Source: Ralstonia sp. RRA (GTDB lineage: Bacteria; Pseudomonadota; Gammaproteobacteria; Burkholderiales; Burkholderiaceae). Taken from it: 64,000 bases of DNA. The number at the start of each line of letters is the position of its first letter. The first letter of the stretch is position 1. Shown here piece after piece: positions 17,660 to 26,375 of this stretch. The notes beneath the pieces are model-generated. The model made no database searches. It had not been told where the DNA came from and saw only the letters and a program-made list of their open reading frames with translations. The position numbers and the translations under genes were made by a program. The stretch is taken from positions 806,001 through 870,000 of the forward strand of contig NZ_CP146092.1 in NCBI RefSeq assembly GCF_037023145.1, read 5' to 3'.

Positions 17660-18592
17660 ATGGCCGCACTCAGCAGAAGGCAGTTCCTGCAACTGGCAGG
17701 CGCAGGTGCGGCAGCGGTGGCACTCCCCGCTGTCGCGCAGGCCGAAGAGGTGTGGTCCAGCGGCAGCGCCGGGCCGGTATTCAAGCTGCCGGCCGGCGCG
17801 GTGGATTGCCACATGCACATCTACGATGGCCGTTTTCCGAGCGCGCCGGGCACCACGCTCCGGCCGCCCAACGCGAGTATCGAGCAGTACCGCAAGGTGC
17901 AGGCGCGCTTGGGCGTGCAGCGCAACGTGGTGGTCACCCCGTCGACGTACGGCACCGATAACCGCTGCACGCTGGATGCCCTCAAACGCTTCGGCCCCAA
18001 CGCGCGCGGTGTTGCGGTGGTCGACACGTCGGTAACCGACGCGCAGCTCACGGAGATGCACGCGGCGGGCGTGCGCGCCATCCGCTTCAACCTCAGCTAT
18101 CCGGGGGCCACCACGGTTGACATGCTCGCGCCGCTGGCCTCGCGCATCGGCGCAATCGGGTGGCATATCGAACTGGTGGTGCAGGGCGCAAAACTGCCAG
18201 AACTGGAGCCCCATCTGCGCGCGCTGCCATGCCCCCTCGTCATCGACCACATCGCGCACGTGCCGCAGCCAGGCGGCACGCAATCCGATGCCATGCGGAC
18301 CGCGCAACGCCTCGTCGACAAGGGCAACACGTGGATCACACTCTCCGGCCCCTACGTCGACAGCAAGACCGGCGCGCCGGCTTATGCCGACGTCGAGCCG
18401 GTGGCCAAGGCCTTCATCAGCATGGCCCCCGAGCGCATGCTGTGGGGCACCGACTGGCCGCATCCGACCGAGAAAGCGCACAAGCCTGACGATGCTGCAC
18501 TGGTCGACGCGATGGCCGCATGGATCGGGCGGACCGATTGGCAGGAGATGGTCTTCGTTGCCAATCCGGTCAAGCTCTACGGGTTTGCATAA
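17660..18592 (+). CDS. Amidohydrolase family (amidohydrolase_2) protein, Tat signal
   Basis: A 310-residue TIM-barrel hydrolase. SRRQFLQLAGAG near the N terminus, followed by a hydrophobic stretch ending AVAQA, is a twin-arginine signal, so the enzyme should act in the periplasm. DCHMHIYD (Asp49, His51, His53) is the first metal/substrate motif of the family; VIDHIAHV and LWGTDWPHP (late Asp) complete the site. Relatives include 2-pyrone-4,6-dicarboxylate lactonase and D-galactarolactone isomerase, both acting on cyclic ester acids. That fits the adjacent lactonase and organic-acid carriers. Periplasmic location is unusual for these relatives. Exact substrate unknown. Confidence 0.82.
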   Translation: MAALSRRQFLQLAGAGAAAVALPAVAQAEEVWSSGSAGPVFKLPAGAVDCHMHIYDGRFPSAPGTTLRPPNASIEQYRKVQARLGVQRNVVVTPSTYGTDNRCTLDALKRFGPNARGVAVVDTSVTDAQLTEMHAAGVRAIRFNLSYPGATTVDMLAPLASRIGAIGWHIELVVQGAKLPELEPHLRALPCPLVIDHIAHVPQPGGTQSDAMRTAQRLVDKGNTWITLSGPYVDSKTGAPAYADVEPVAKAFISMAPERMLWGTDWPHPTEKAHKPDDAALVDAMAAWIGRTDWQEMVFVANPVKLYGFA

Positions 18593-18995
18593 CGCCGGAA
18601 CTGCGCAGGCGGTGACCACAGCGGTCTCAATGTCTACGTGGCTTCCGAATCGGGGAGTTTGCCCGACGGCGGTGGTGGCAGCACCACGACCTGGCCAGAC
18701 CGAAATGGCGCTGCGTACCGATGTGCAGAACCAGAAGTCGTGTGTGATGGCGTGCAACAGTGGGTTGCCGCATATCGTTGACTTCAGTACCGCCACCATC
18801 AACCCTAGCTCCACGGCAACAGGCATGTGCTTCTGAGCGCGGTACGGCGTATCGCAAACGGGCCACTGTCGACTCTCACTTGACAGTGTGTTTCGCACAC
18901 CGGGGCTGTTCGCGATGGATGGTGTCGATACCATGTGCTCCAAACAGGTGCAGCCACTGGCATGCACCCACAACAAAACACACCAGGAGACACAC
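18593..18995. other. Long intergenic region, origin unclear
   Basis: No gene is supported in these 403 bases. Reading frames stay open for some distance on both strands without any recognisable protein, so it may be decayed coding DNA. A TTGACA (18880-18885) and an inverted repeat GTGTG-TTTCG-CACAC (18886-18900) precede the binding-protein gene and could be promoter elements; no good -10 box was found. Confidence 0.4.
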
Positions 18996-20198
18996 ATGCA
19001 CGCACGCCGCGCCACGGCGGCGGTGGCTTTGGCCATCGCCTCCTTTTTCGCTCACGCACAGGTTTCCGACGACAAGGTCAAGATCGGCTTCATCACCGAT
19101 ATGTCGGGCGTGTATGCCGATCTGGATGGCCCCGGCGGCCTGGAAGCCATCCGCATGGCGGTGGCGGACTTCGGCGGCAAGGTGCTGGGCAAGTCCATCG
19201 AGATCGTCTCCGCGGATCACCAGAACAAGGCCGACGTAGCGGCTTCCAAAGCGCGCGAGTGGATCGATCGGGACGGTGTGGACGTGCTCTTCGCTGGCCC
19301 GAACTCGGCGGCGGGCCTGTCGATGAACCGCATCGCGGCTGAAAAGAAGCGCGTGTACATCAACCTCGGCGGCGGCACCCCGCGCCTGACAAACGAGGAG
19401 TGCACGCCCTACACCGTGCACTATGCGTATGACACCAACGCGCACGTGCGCGGCACCATCGGCGCGTTGCGAAAGCAGGGCGTGAACTCGTGGTATCTGC
19501 TGTCGGTCGACTACGCCTTCGGCAAGGACATGGATGCCGAATCGCGCCGCGTCATCACAGCCGGTGGCGGCAAGGTGGTGGGCGGCACCAGACACCCGCT
19601 GGGCGCGCCGGATTTCTCGTCGTATCTGCTGCAGGCGCAGAGTTCGGGTGCACAGGCCGTGGCGCTGGCCAATGCGGGCGGCGACACCATCAACGCCATC
19701 AAGGCCGCCAAGGACTTTGGCCTCGACAAGAAGATGCGGGTGGTGGGCCTGGTCATGACCATCGACGAGATCCACTCACTGGGCCTGCAGACTGCGCAGG
19801 GCATGCAACTGATCGATCCGTGGTACTGGAATTCCAGCGACGCCGCGCGCAAGTTTGGCGAGCGCTTCTACACCAAGTACAAGAAGATGCCGAGTGCCCT
19901 GCAAGCAGCCGATTACTCCGCCACGCTCTCGTACCTGAAGGCTGTGCAGGCTGCCGGCACAGATGACTCCGACCGCGTGATGGCCAAGCTCAAGTCGATG
20001 AAGATCGACGACATGTACACCAAGGGCGGCTACGTGCGCGCCGACGGCATGATGATCCACGACATCTACCTGTTCGAGGTCAAGAAGCCGTCGGAGTCGA
20101 CCCGGCCGTGGGACTACTACAAGCTCGCGCAGACGATTCCGGGTGAGCAGGCGTTCAATACGCTGGCGGAATCGGCTTGTCCGTTGGTGAAGAAGTAG
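18996..20198 (+). CDS. ABC transporter substrate-binding protein, branched-chain amino acid (LivK) type, orphan
   Basis: A 400-residue periplasmic binding protein with a Sec signal peptide (residues 1-22, ending AHAQ) and the Peripla_BP_6 layout: KIGFITDMSGVYADLDGPGG at the mature N terminus and a C-terminal KKPSESTRPWDYYKL element common in this family. In Burkholderiales such proteins bind aromatic acids, amides or amino acids. No permease or ATPase gene is next to it, so it either shares a transport core encoded elsewhere or serves another role. AGGAGA lies five bases before the ATG. It may belong to the upstream catabolic regulon, but a 403-base gap separates them. Confidence 0.88.
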   Translation: MHARRATAAVALAIASFFAHAQVSDDKVKIGFITDMSGVYADLDGPGGLEAIRMAVADFGGKVLGKSIEIVSADHQNKADVAASKAREWIDRDGVDVLFAGPNSAAGLSMNRIAAEKKRVYINLGGGTPRLTNEECTPYTVHYAYDTNAHVRGTIGALRKQGVNSWYLLSVDYAFGKDMDAESRRVITAGGGKVVGGTRHPLGAPDFSSYLLQAQSSGAQAVALANAGGDTINAIKAAKDFGLDKKMRVVGLVMTIDEIHSLGLQTAQGMQLIDPWYWNSSDAARKFGERFYTKYKKMPSALQAADYSATLSYLKAVQAAGTDDSDRVMAKLKSMKIDDMYTKGGYVRADGMMIHDIYLFEVKKPSESTRPWDYYKLAQTIPGEQAFNTLAESACPLVKK

Positions 20199-20213
20199 AG
20201 CGGGGTTTCCGCC

Positions 20214-20245
20214 AAAAAATCGCGAGCGCGGTGCTCGCGTTTTTT
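20214..20245. terminator. Bidirectional terminator
   Basis: Perfect arms CGCGAGC (20221-20227) and GCTCGCG (20233-20239) with AAAAAA on one side and TTTTTT on the other. It lies between the binding-protein gene (plus) and the SIMPL gene (minus) and can serve both. Confidence 0.88.
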
Positions 20246-20269
20246 GTTATCCGGCGTAGGAATTGCGGA

Positions 20270-21025
20270 CTACTTCTCTAGGAAGTAATCCACCGACACC
20301 ACCACACGCACCTTCTTGTTCGGGTCCGACGCGGGCCCACCCCCACCTTCGCCACCCTCCGGGCCGGTGCGGTCACGGTCGGCAATGGAGAAGAGCCCCT
20401 GGCTAGCACGACGTATGGCCCCGACCTTGCTGCCACTGTCAGCCGCAAACTGGGTGGCGGCTTCTCGCGCAGATTTGGTGGCTTCGGCCATCATGCCCGG
20501 CTTGACGGCGTTGAGTTGCGTGAAGAGGAACTGGGGCGAAGTCTTGTCCCACGTGCCCTGAGAAGACAACACCACGCCCGCAGCGACCAGCTTGTCGGTC
20601 ATCTGGCTGATCTTCTGCACCTTATCCACTTCAGCGGAGCGCACGAGGATGGTGTGCTCGACCATGTAGCGCAGTTGCGCGTTCGCCTGCGCATAGTCTG
20701 TCGCCTGGCGGTCGACGACATGAACGTCCCGTCCGACGATGTCCTTTGCGTTGATGCCGTTGTCTTGCAGGAACGCGAGGACCTTGTCGCGGGCGGCATC
20801 TGCCGATTGGCTGGCCGTGGCCAAGTCGTTGCCGGCAACGCGAACCTTCAGAGGCCAGATTGCCAAATCTGCCGTCACCTGTTTTTCTGCGACACCGCGC
20901 ACCGTGACAAAGCGCTCGCTCGGGCGGATGTCGCGCAGCGAGTGACCCAGGATCGCCGCGCCGCCCAGCAGGCCGACAGCCAGTCCAATGGCAATCGCAG
21001 TCAGTCCGGTTCTTTCGGCAGCCAT
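20270..21025 (-). CDS. SIMPL domain-containing protein (DUF541)
   Basis: A 251-residue protein with one N-terminal membrane helix or uncleaved signal (TAIAIGLAVGLLGGAAILG) and a SIMPL/DUF541 domain from about residue 36 (VTVRGVAEKQVTADLAIWPLKV). The C terminus ends in VRVVVSVDYFLEK, typical of the family. Members such as YggE and BP26 are periplasmic or envelope proteins, some linked to oxidative stress; the molecular role is not known. ATG 21025 is preferred over an upstream start because GAAGGAG precedes it. It stands alone, closed by the bidirectional terminator. Confidence 0.85.
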   Translation of the reverse strand: MAAERTGLTAIAIGLAVGLLGGAAILGHSLRDIRPSERFVTVRGVAEKQVTADLAIWPLKVRVAGNDLATASQSADAARDKVLAFLQDNGINAKDIVGRDVHVVDRQATDYAQANAQLRYMVEHTILVRSAEVDKVQKISQMTDKLVAAGVVLSSQGTWDKTSPQFLFTQLNAVKPGMMAEATKSAREAATQFAADSGSKVGAIRRASQGLFSIADRDRTGPEGGEGGGGPASDPNKKVRVVVSVDYFLEK

Positions 21026-21143
21026 GTCAACTTCTCCTTCAGGTGGGTGATCGGTTACGCGGGGCGGATGGGCATTCTGGAGCATAAGCTACGCATCAGG
21101 CTGCCGCGAAGTTTCGAGGTGGGAAAGGAATAAGCAAAGACAA

Positions 21144-21155
21144 AAACGATCGTTT
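21144..21155. promoter_or_regulatory. Perfect palindrome upstream of metY
   Basis: AAACGATCGTTT, a 12-base perfect palindrome 55 bases before the metY start codon and in the region divergent to the SIMPL gene. It may be a regulator site; no regulator gene is adjacent, so this is tentative. Confidence 0.35.
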
Positions 21156-21210
21156 GTGCGCCGCGGGGCTGCCCATATGCTCGCCGGATCAACCCTCCGG
21201 AGACGACACG

Positions 21211-22506
21211 ATGACGCAGCCCACCACGCCCAACTGGAAACTCGACACCCTGGCCGTCCACGGCGGCTACAGCGCCGACCCGACCACGCGGGCCGTGGCC
21301 GTGCCGATCTACCAGACCGTCGCTTTTGCCTTTGACGACACGCAACACGGCGCCGACCTGTTCGACCTCAAGGTCCAGGGCAACATCTACTCGCGCATCA
21401 TGAACCCGACCAACGACGTGCTGGAAAAGCGCGTCGCGGCGCTGGAGGGCGGCATCGGTGCGTTGGCGTTGGCCTCGGGGCAGGCGGCCGTCACGTACGC
21501 GATCCAGACGATTGCGGAGGCGGGCGACAACATCGTCTCGGCCAGCACGCTGTACGGCGGCACCTACAACCTCTTCGCACACACGCTGCCGCTGTCGGGC
21601 ATCACCACGCGCTTTGCTGACCCGCGGGACCCGGCCTCGTTCGAAGCACTGATCGACGATCGCACCAAGGCCATCTTTGCCGAGACCGTCGGCAACCCGC
21701 TGGGCAACATCACCGACATTGCCGCGTTGGCGGAGATTGCGCACCGGCATGGCGTGCCGCTCATCGTCGACAACACGGTGCCGACGCCGTACCTGGTGCG
21801 GCCGATCGAGCATGGCGCTGACATCGTCGTGCATTCACTGACCAAGTACCTGGGCGGACACGGCACCAGCCTAGGCGGCGCGATTGTCGATTCGGGCAAG
21901 TTCCCGTGGGCAAAGCACAAGGCGCGCTTCAAGCGCCTGAACGAGCCGGACGTGAGCTACCACGGCGTGGTCTATACGGAAGCGCTGGGTGAGGCGGCGT
22001 ACATCGGCCGCGCACGCGTGGTGCCGCTGCGCAATACCGGCGCGGCACTGTCACCGTTCAACGCGTTCCTGATCTTGCAGGGCATCGAGACGCTGGGCTT
22101 GCGCATCGACCGCATCACGCAAAACGCCGCACGCATTGCACGTCATCTTCAGGGGCACGCCAAGGTGGAGTGGGTCAACCATGCCAGCCTGGATGACCAC
22201 CCCGACTATGCGTTGGCAAAAAAGTACCTCTCCGGCAAGGCACCGGGGCTGCTGACGTTTGGCGTGAAGGGCGGGTTTGCGGCGGGCGCGCGCTTCCAGG
22301 ATGCGCTGCAACTGTTCACGCGGCTGGTGAACATCGGCGATGCGAAATCGCTCGCCACGCATCCGGCATCGACCACGCACCGGCAGCTTTCAGAGGCGGA
22401 GCTGGCCAAGGCCGGCGTGCGGCAAGAGACCATCCGGCTGTCGATTGGCATCGAGCACATCGACGATCTGCTGGCCGATCTGGATCAGGCGTTGGCGCAG
22501 GCTTGA
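21211..22506 (+). CDS. metY: O-acetylhomoserine sulfhydrylase (aminocarboxypropyltransferase)
   Basis: A 431-residue PLP enzyme of the Cys/Met metabolism family. FETLAVHGGY-type N terminus (here LDTLAVHGGYSADPTTRAVAVPIYQT), YSRIMNPT for phosphate binding, and the PLP lysine at about 212 in SLTKYLGGHGT are all present. The length and these motifs match MetY, which makes homocysteine directly from O-acetylhomoserine and sulfide. CTCCGGAGA acts as ribosome site ahead of ATG 21211. It is a single gene that converges on the amino-acid permease gene. Confidence 0.92.
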   Translation: MTQPTTPNWKLDTLAVHGGYSADPTTRAVAVPIYQTVAFAFDDTQHGADLFDLKVQGNIYSRIMNPTNDVLEKRVAALEGGIGALALASGQAAVTYAIQTIAEAGDNIVSASTLYGGTYNLFAHTLPLSGITTRFADPRDPASFEALIDDRTKAIFAETVGNPLGNITDIAALAEIAHRHGVPLIVDNTVPTPYLVRPIEHGADIVVHSLTKYLGGHGTSLGGAIVDSGKFPWAKHKARFKRLNEPDVSYHGVVYTEALGEAAYIGRARVVPLRNTGAALSPFNAFLILQGIETLGLRIDRITQNAARIARHLQGHAKVEWVNHASLDDHPDYALAKKYLSGKAPGLLTFGVKGGFAAGARFQDALQLFTRLVNIGDAKSLATHPASTTHRQLSEAELAKAGVRQETIRLSIGIEHIDDLLADLDQALAQA

Positions 22507-22527
22507 GCTTGGCGCGCGGTCAGGCGT

Positions 22528-23904
22528 TCACTGCCGGCCGCGCACCCAGCGAAACACCACCGCCATCACCACCAGAAACGGCACGCCCACCACCAGCGTC
22601 ATCCGGAAATCCGCCATCCACGCCGTGCTGACGATGATGGCCGCCATGGCGACGGCGCCAATGAGGGTCAGCACGGGGTAGCCCCACATACGGAACCGCA
22701 GCGTGCGTCCTTCACGCTCCGCTGCACGACGGAAGCGCAGGTGCGTGACGAAGATGACGAGCCACGTGAACAGCGCGCCGAACATCGCCAGCGACATCAT
22801 CAGCAGGAACGAGTGGCCGGGCAGCACGACGCTCAGCACCGCCGCCAGCGCCGCGCCGGAGCTGGACACCGCCAGCGCGCGCAGCGGCACGCCGCGATTG
22901 CTCACCACACCCAGCGCCCCTGGCGCCTGCCCGCCGCGCGCGAGGCTGAACAGCATGCGCGTGGACACATATAACTGCGCGTTCATTGACGACAGCGCCG
23001 CGGTGAGCACCACGAAGTTCATTACGCCCGCACCGCCGGCAATGCCCAGGATTTCCATGACCCGCACGAACGGGCTCTTGCCGGTGCCGGCCTGCTGCCA
23101 CGGCACCACGGCCAGCATCAGCGCGAGCGTGCAGAGGTAGAAGAACACCAGCCGGAACAGCGTGGAGCGGAACGCGCTGGTGGCAGCGGCCTCGGGCTCG
23201 CGTGCCTCACCGGCAGCCACGGCAATCAGCTCAATGCCGAAGAAGCTGAAGATGCTGACCACCGCGCCAAACCAGACGCCAGACCAGCCGTGCGGCAAGA
23301 AGCCGCCCGCGTCCACGTAGTTGTGAAAGCCGATCGGCCCGCCATCCGGTGCGCGATAGATGGCGTAGCTCGCCACCGCTAGAAACGCGACGATGGCCAC
23401 CACCTTGATCATCGAGCACCAGTATTCCGCCACGCCAAACACGTCCACGCTGCTCGCATTGATCCACACCAGCACGGCCGAGAACCCGACGATCCACACC
23501 CACGCCGGCACGCCCGGAAACCAGTACGCCATGTACACCGCCACCGCCGTCACCTCCGCGCCGATCACGAAGACGACCGCTGCCCAGTACGCATAGCGCA
23601 CCAGGAAGCCGGCGAGCGGGCTGACGTAGTGCTCGGCATAGGCACCGAACGAGCCGGTGGTGGGGTGCGCGACGACCATCTCCGCCAGGCAGCCCATCAG
23701 CAGCAGCGCAATGACCGCGCCGGTGGCGTAGCTGGCAATCACGCCGGGGCCGGCCAGCTGGATGGCCGCACCACTGCCCAGGAACAGGCCGGTGCCGATC
23801 GCGCTGCCGATGGCGATCATGGTGAGTTGCGCGGAAGAAAGACGGTGCTGCAAGCCGCCTTCGCGTGCGGCCAGCGCTTCGAAGCTGCCGGTGGCCTTGT
23901 CCAT
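22528..23904 (-). CDS. Amino acid permease (APC superfamily)
   Basis: A 458-residue, 12-helix amino acid transporter of the AAT family (GabP/AnsP/proline-specific permease type). MIAIGSAIGTGLFLGSG at about 28-44 is the family's helix-1 substrate-binding glycine motif. PTTGSFGAYAEHYV and the GIELIAVAAGEAREPE segment are further hallmarks. It should import an amino acid by proton symport across the inner membrane. The ATG at 23904 begins MDKATGSFEAL; longer upstream starts lack membrane-protein character. Substrate cannot be assigned. Confidence 0.9.
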   Translation of the reverse strand: MDKATGSFEALAAREGGLQHRLSSAQLTMIAIGSAIGTGLFLGSGAAIQLAGPGVIASYATGAVIALLLMGCLAEMVVAHPTTGSFGAYAEHYVSPLAGFLVRYAYWAAVVFVIGAEVTAVAVYMAYWFPGVPAWVWIVGFSAVLVWINASSVDVFGVAEYWCSMIKVVAIVAFLAVASYAIYRAPDGGPIGFHNYVDAGGFLPHGWSGVWFGAVVSIFSFFGIELIAVAAGEAREPEAAATSAFRSTLFRLVFFYLCTLALMLAVVPWQQAGTGKSPFVRVMEILGIAGGAGVMNFVVLTAALSSMNAQLYVSTRMLFSLARGGQAPGALGVVSNRGVPLRALAVSSSGAALAAVLSVVLPGHSFLLMMSLAMFGALFTWLVIFVTHLRFRRAAEREGRTLRFRMWGYPVLTLIGAVAMAAIIVSTAWMADFRMTLVVGVPFLVVMAVVFRWVRGRQ

Positions 23905-23974
23905 CGTGTACCGTCCAGTGGAAAAAGCCGCGATGATACGCCCCCGGGCAGGATCGGCCTCAGCCGACTGGCAA

Positions 23975-25507
23975 CTACACCACCGCCAGCTTGGGCCGCT
24001 CCTGGCGCGGGATGACTGTATTGCGCCCGGCCGCCTTGGCCTCGTACAGCCGCCCATCGGCCAGTCGTACCAGGTCTTCGGCGGTGTCTTCGGCCGTGAC
24101 GATGCCCGTGTGCACGGCCACGCCGATGCTCACCGTCAGCTTGCCGTGCGCGCTGCCCGCATTGGGCTCGTCGGCGGCCAGCACGGCGGCGCGGATGTTC
24201 TCGGCCACGCGTACCGCGCCGGCCAGATCGGTACCGGGCAGGATGGCGCAGAACTCCTCGCCGCCGTAACGGCCGGCAAAATCGCCGGGGCGCTTGATGT
24301 TGTCGTTCACGCAGCGCGCGACGGTGCGCAGGGCGGTGTCACCGGCGGCGTGGCCGTAGCGGTCGTTGAAATGCTTGAACTCATCCACGTCAATCATCAG
24401 CACAGCCAGCGGCATGCGGGTGCGATTGGCGCGGCGCCATTCCACGTCCAGTGCGGCATCCAGTGCGCGGCGCGTGCCCAGGCCGGTCAGGCCATCCGTG
24501 TTGGCCAGCCACTGCAGTTGCTGCTCCATTTCCAGCCGCTTGCGCAACTGCCTGGCAAACAAGACCGACAGCGTCATGAACACCGCATCGAGCAGCAGCA
24601 CGATGCCGCCGATCACCCATGCGCGCTGCCACCATTCGGCGTAAATGTCTTCAGTGGCCAGGCCGACTGCCACGATCAGCGGATGCTCGCCGATATGGCG
24701 GAAGCTGAACAGGCGCTCGACGTTGTCCAGCGCGGCCATTTCCACGTAAGACCCTTCGGACGACAGCAGGCGCCGCTGGAAGGCCGGACTATCCGCCACG
24801 CTGCGGCCGATGAGTTTTTCGTTGTACGGGCGGCGCATGAGCAGCGTGCCGTCGGAGCGCACCAGCGTTACGGCGGCGCGCGGCCCGAGGTTGAGGCCAT
24901 CAAAGAGCCGCCGGAAGTAGTTCAGCCGCAGTGTGCCGACTACGATGCCCTTGAACTCGCCATGTGGCCCATTCAGACGCCGGCTCAGTCCCAGTGATGT
25001 ATCGATGCCGTTGATGCGCGGCTTGAATGGCTCGCTGATATAGAGGCCGACATCCGGGGAGCCCTGATGCACCCGAAAGTAATCGCGGTCGCCCACGTGG
25101 ATATGCCGCGGTGGTACCGAGTGCGAATCGATGATGACGTCGCCCGCCGGGTTGGCCACCAGCAGCGAGCCCAGGTCCTGCGCGTTGGTTGAGCGGTCGA
25201 ACAGCACGAGCTGGCGGATGTCCGGGGGCAGGGCAACGATCTTCGGGTCCTGCATGCCGTCGATCACGGCCTGCAGCGACAGGTCGTACACCTCGATGTT
25301 GCGGGCGATGTCGCGCTGCAGGATCAGCGAGAGGTTGTCGGCGGCGTCGCGCGCACGTGCCAGCGCATCGACGCGCATCTCCCACAGCGACAGGGCCGTC
25401 AGCGCGGCCAGCAGCAGCGACAGCGCCGAGGCACCGATGATCAGCAGAGGAGGGTGCCGCAAGAAGGCGCCGACGGTGCGCTGGAGAGGCATGCGCGTGA
25501 GGTGCAA
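23975..25507 (-). CDS. Diguanylate cyclase with extracytoplasmic Cache-like sensor (GGDEF)
   Basis: A 510-residue membrane protein. A first helix (about 20-42) and a second (about 305-325) bracket a periplasmic PDC/Cache-type sensor domain (VGDRDYFRVHQ and ISEPF motifs). The C-terminal GGDEF domain has the intact signature GGEEF at 415-419, and RPGD at 406-409 is the inhibitory I-site exactly five residues before it. It should make cyclic di-GMP with product inhibition, in response to a periplasmic signal. A PilZ protein at 44477 is a possible downstream receptor, but the link is only inferred. Confidence 0.93.
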   Translation of the reverse strand: MHLTRMPLQRTVGAFLRHPPLLIIGASALSLLLAALTALSLWEMRVDALARARDAADNLSLILQRDIARNIEVYDLSLQAVIDGMQDPKIVALPPDIRQLVLFDRSTNAQDLGSLLVANPAGDVIIDSHSVPPRHIHVGDRDYFRVHQGSPDVGLYISEPFKPRINGIDTSLGLSRRLNGPHGEFKGIVVGTLRLNYFRRLFDGLNLGPRAAVTLVRSDGTLLMRRPYNEKLIGRSVADSPAFQRRLLSSEGSYVEMAALDNVERLFSFRHIGEHPLIVAVGLATEDIYAEWWQRAWVIGGIVLLLDAVFMTLSVLFARQLRKRLEMEQQLQWLANTDGLTGLGTRRALDAALDVEWRRANRTRMPLAVLMIDVDEFKHFNDRYGHAAGDTALRTVARCVNDNIKRPGDFAGRYGGEEFCAILPGTDLAGAVRVAENIRAAVLAADEPNAGSAHGKLTVSIGVAVHTGIVTAEDTAEDLVRLADGRLYEAKAAGRNTVIPRQERPKLAVV

Positions 25508-26021
<514 letters not shown>

Positions 26022-26375
26022 AATGTGTGTTTGCGTGTCAACGGAACGGCGGCTTTGTCCGTGTTACGTGGCATCAGAAACAACTGTGCGAATTCAGCGC
26101 GCGCATTGCAGGAGCAATCGGCGGAGCAACCGGTGCGCCGGTCGGACACTGTTCCGGCACGGACGACAACACGCCAGCACCGGCCAGTCGGGGTCAATTC
26201 ATGATGTCGATGCCGCACATGTGGCAGCCGGGCGCCTTGCTCGCCGCCGTCTCCCGTCTGCGCGCCGTGGGATTCGCTATTGGCACATCGCCGGCGCCCG
26301 TATTCCGTCTATCAGGCTGGGATCCGGCGCCGCCTGACCCACACCAGCCCAGCCAGCGGGATCTCGTTTCACACC
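26022..26375. other. Intergenic region upstream of mprF
   Basis: These 354 bases show no recognisable gene, clear promoter or repeat. Short frames in it give no family I know. It must hold the promoter of the mprF-acvB operon. Confidence 0.35.

Noticed and set aside
16197..17669. 490-codon minus-strand frame across the second MFS gene
   Set aside because: Shadow of the transporter gene; low-complexity Gln/Arg/His-rich translation.
17540..19036. Minus-strand frame reaching through the 18.6-19.0 kb gap
   Set aside because: Most of it is antisense to the amidohydrolase gene, and the part in the gap resembles no protein I know.
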